Positions 6,709 to 6,795 of a stretch of 6,795 nucleotides of DNA are shown here, one piece after another. The stretch's first letter is position 1; the number at the start of each line of letters is the position of its first letter. Both the position numbers and the translations under genes were made by a program. A model generated the notes under the pieces. That model had not been told where the DNA came from, made no database searches, and saw nothing but the letters and a program-made list of their open reading frames with translations. Origin of the DNA: CAZJBH01 sp964544485 (lineage in GTDB: Bacteria; Patescibacteriota; Minisyncoccia; Portnoybacterales; UBA2143); contig CAZJBH010000032.1 of the NCBI GenBank assembly GCA_964544485.1, positions 1-6,795 of the forward strand, in the 5' to 3' direction.

Positions 6709-6795
6709 ATGTTTAAAAATATTAATCGTCAGGCAGTTTTAATCGGAGGCTGCTTTTTAATTTTTGCTTTATTTTTAAGTTTACCCGGATTTTTT
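6709..6795 (+). CDS. N-terminus of a membrane-anchored protein, 3' truncated by the window
   Basis: An open frame of 29 codons from ATG 6709 to the right edge, with no stop. The product begins MFKNINRQAV with two basic residues (Lys3, Arg7) and then a hydrophobic run from about residue 9 to 29 (VLIGGCFLIFALFLSLPGF). This looks like a transmembrane segment or uncleaved signal anchor, N-terminus inside. The start is supported by the GGAGGG box 15 bases upstream and by its place directly after the DUF4012-type gene, with a 32-base gap. It is probably co-transcribed with that gene. Too little is present to assign a family. Cys15 sits after Ile-Gly-Gly but in the middle of the hydrophobic run, so a lipoprotein site is unlikely. 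Confidence 0.7.
   Translation, partial: MFKNINRQAVLIGGCFLIFALFLSLPGFF

Noticed and set aside
6742..6753. Lipoprotein lipobox (Ile-Gly-Gly-Cys) in the last partial gene
   Set aside because: The Cys falls early inside the hydrophobic run, with more hydrophobic residues after it than before, so a transmembrane anchor fits better.
1..6795. Alternative genetic code (TGA as Gly, as in Gracilibacteria/SR1)
   Set aside because: All complete genes end in TAA and read through without in-frame TGA, so there is no evidence for recoding.
1..6795. CRISPR array, insertion sequence, tRNA or rRNA
   Set aside because: No regularly spaced direct repeats, transposase motifs, terminal inverted repeats or RNA-gene signatures were seen, and nearly all of the window is coding.

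Overview
The window is an AT-rich stretch (about one third G+C by eye) with all genes on the + strand, all complete genes ending in TAA, and almost no intergenic space. It reads as part of a surface-glycan (exopolysaccharide, capsule or O-antigen-like) cluster. AT-rich composition, very tight packing, mostly absent Shine-Dalgarno sequences and a large DUF4012-type membrane protein next to glycosyltransferases suggest a Candidate Phyla Radiation (Patescibacteria, probably Parcubacteria-like) genome. This is inference from style and family content, since no rRNA or marker gene is present. No in-frame TGA was needed, so the standard bacterial code fits.

Layout. Positions 2-517 hold the C-terminal catalytic part of an initiating sugar-phosphate transferase (polyprenyl-phosphate hexose-1-phosphate transferase, PF02397 type), cut by the left edge. 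Three family GT4 (GT-B fold) glycosyltransferases follow at 520-1602, 1606-2742 and 2747-3889, separated by only 2-4 bases, so the four genes look like one translationally coupled operon. The 57-base gap at 3890-3946 holds a good extended -10 promoter and an AT-only inverted repeat. Positions 3947-6676 encode a 909-residue protein with a long Lys-rich cytoplasmic N-terminus, one transmembrane helix and a large extracytoplasmic DUF4012-type region. The 32-base gap after it contains a perfect 8-bp inverted repeat with a Shine-Dalgarno-like GGAGGG at its stem/loop junction. The last gene starts at 6709 and runs off the right edge after a membrane-anchor segment.

Working model. The first enzyme would load a sugar phosphate onto the lipid carrier at the inner face of the membrane. 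The three GT4 enzymes would then add further sugars from nucleotide-sugar donors. The DUF4012 protein and the truncated membrane protein are probably envelope components that act on or with the exported glycan, but their activities cannot be read from the sequence. No flippase, polymerase, RNA gene, mobile element or CRISPR array is visible. I see no clear new system. The most useful leads are the DUF4012 protein beside the glycan genes, the odd first ~30 bases of the window, the GYRP variant in the first enzyme, and the two GGAGGG boxes at unusual positions.
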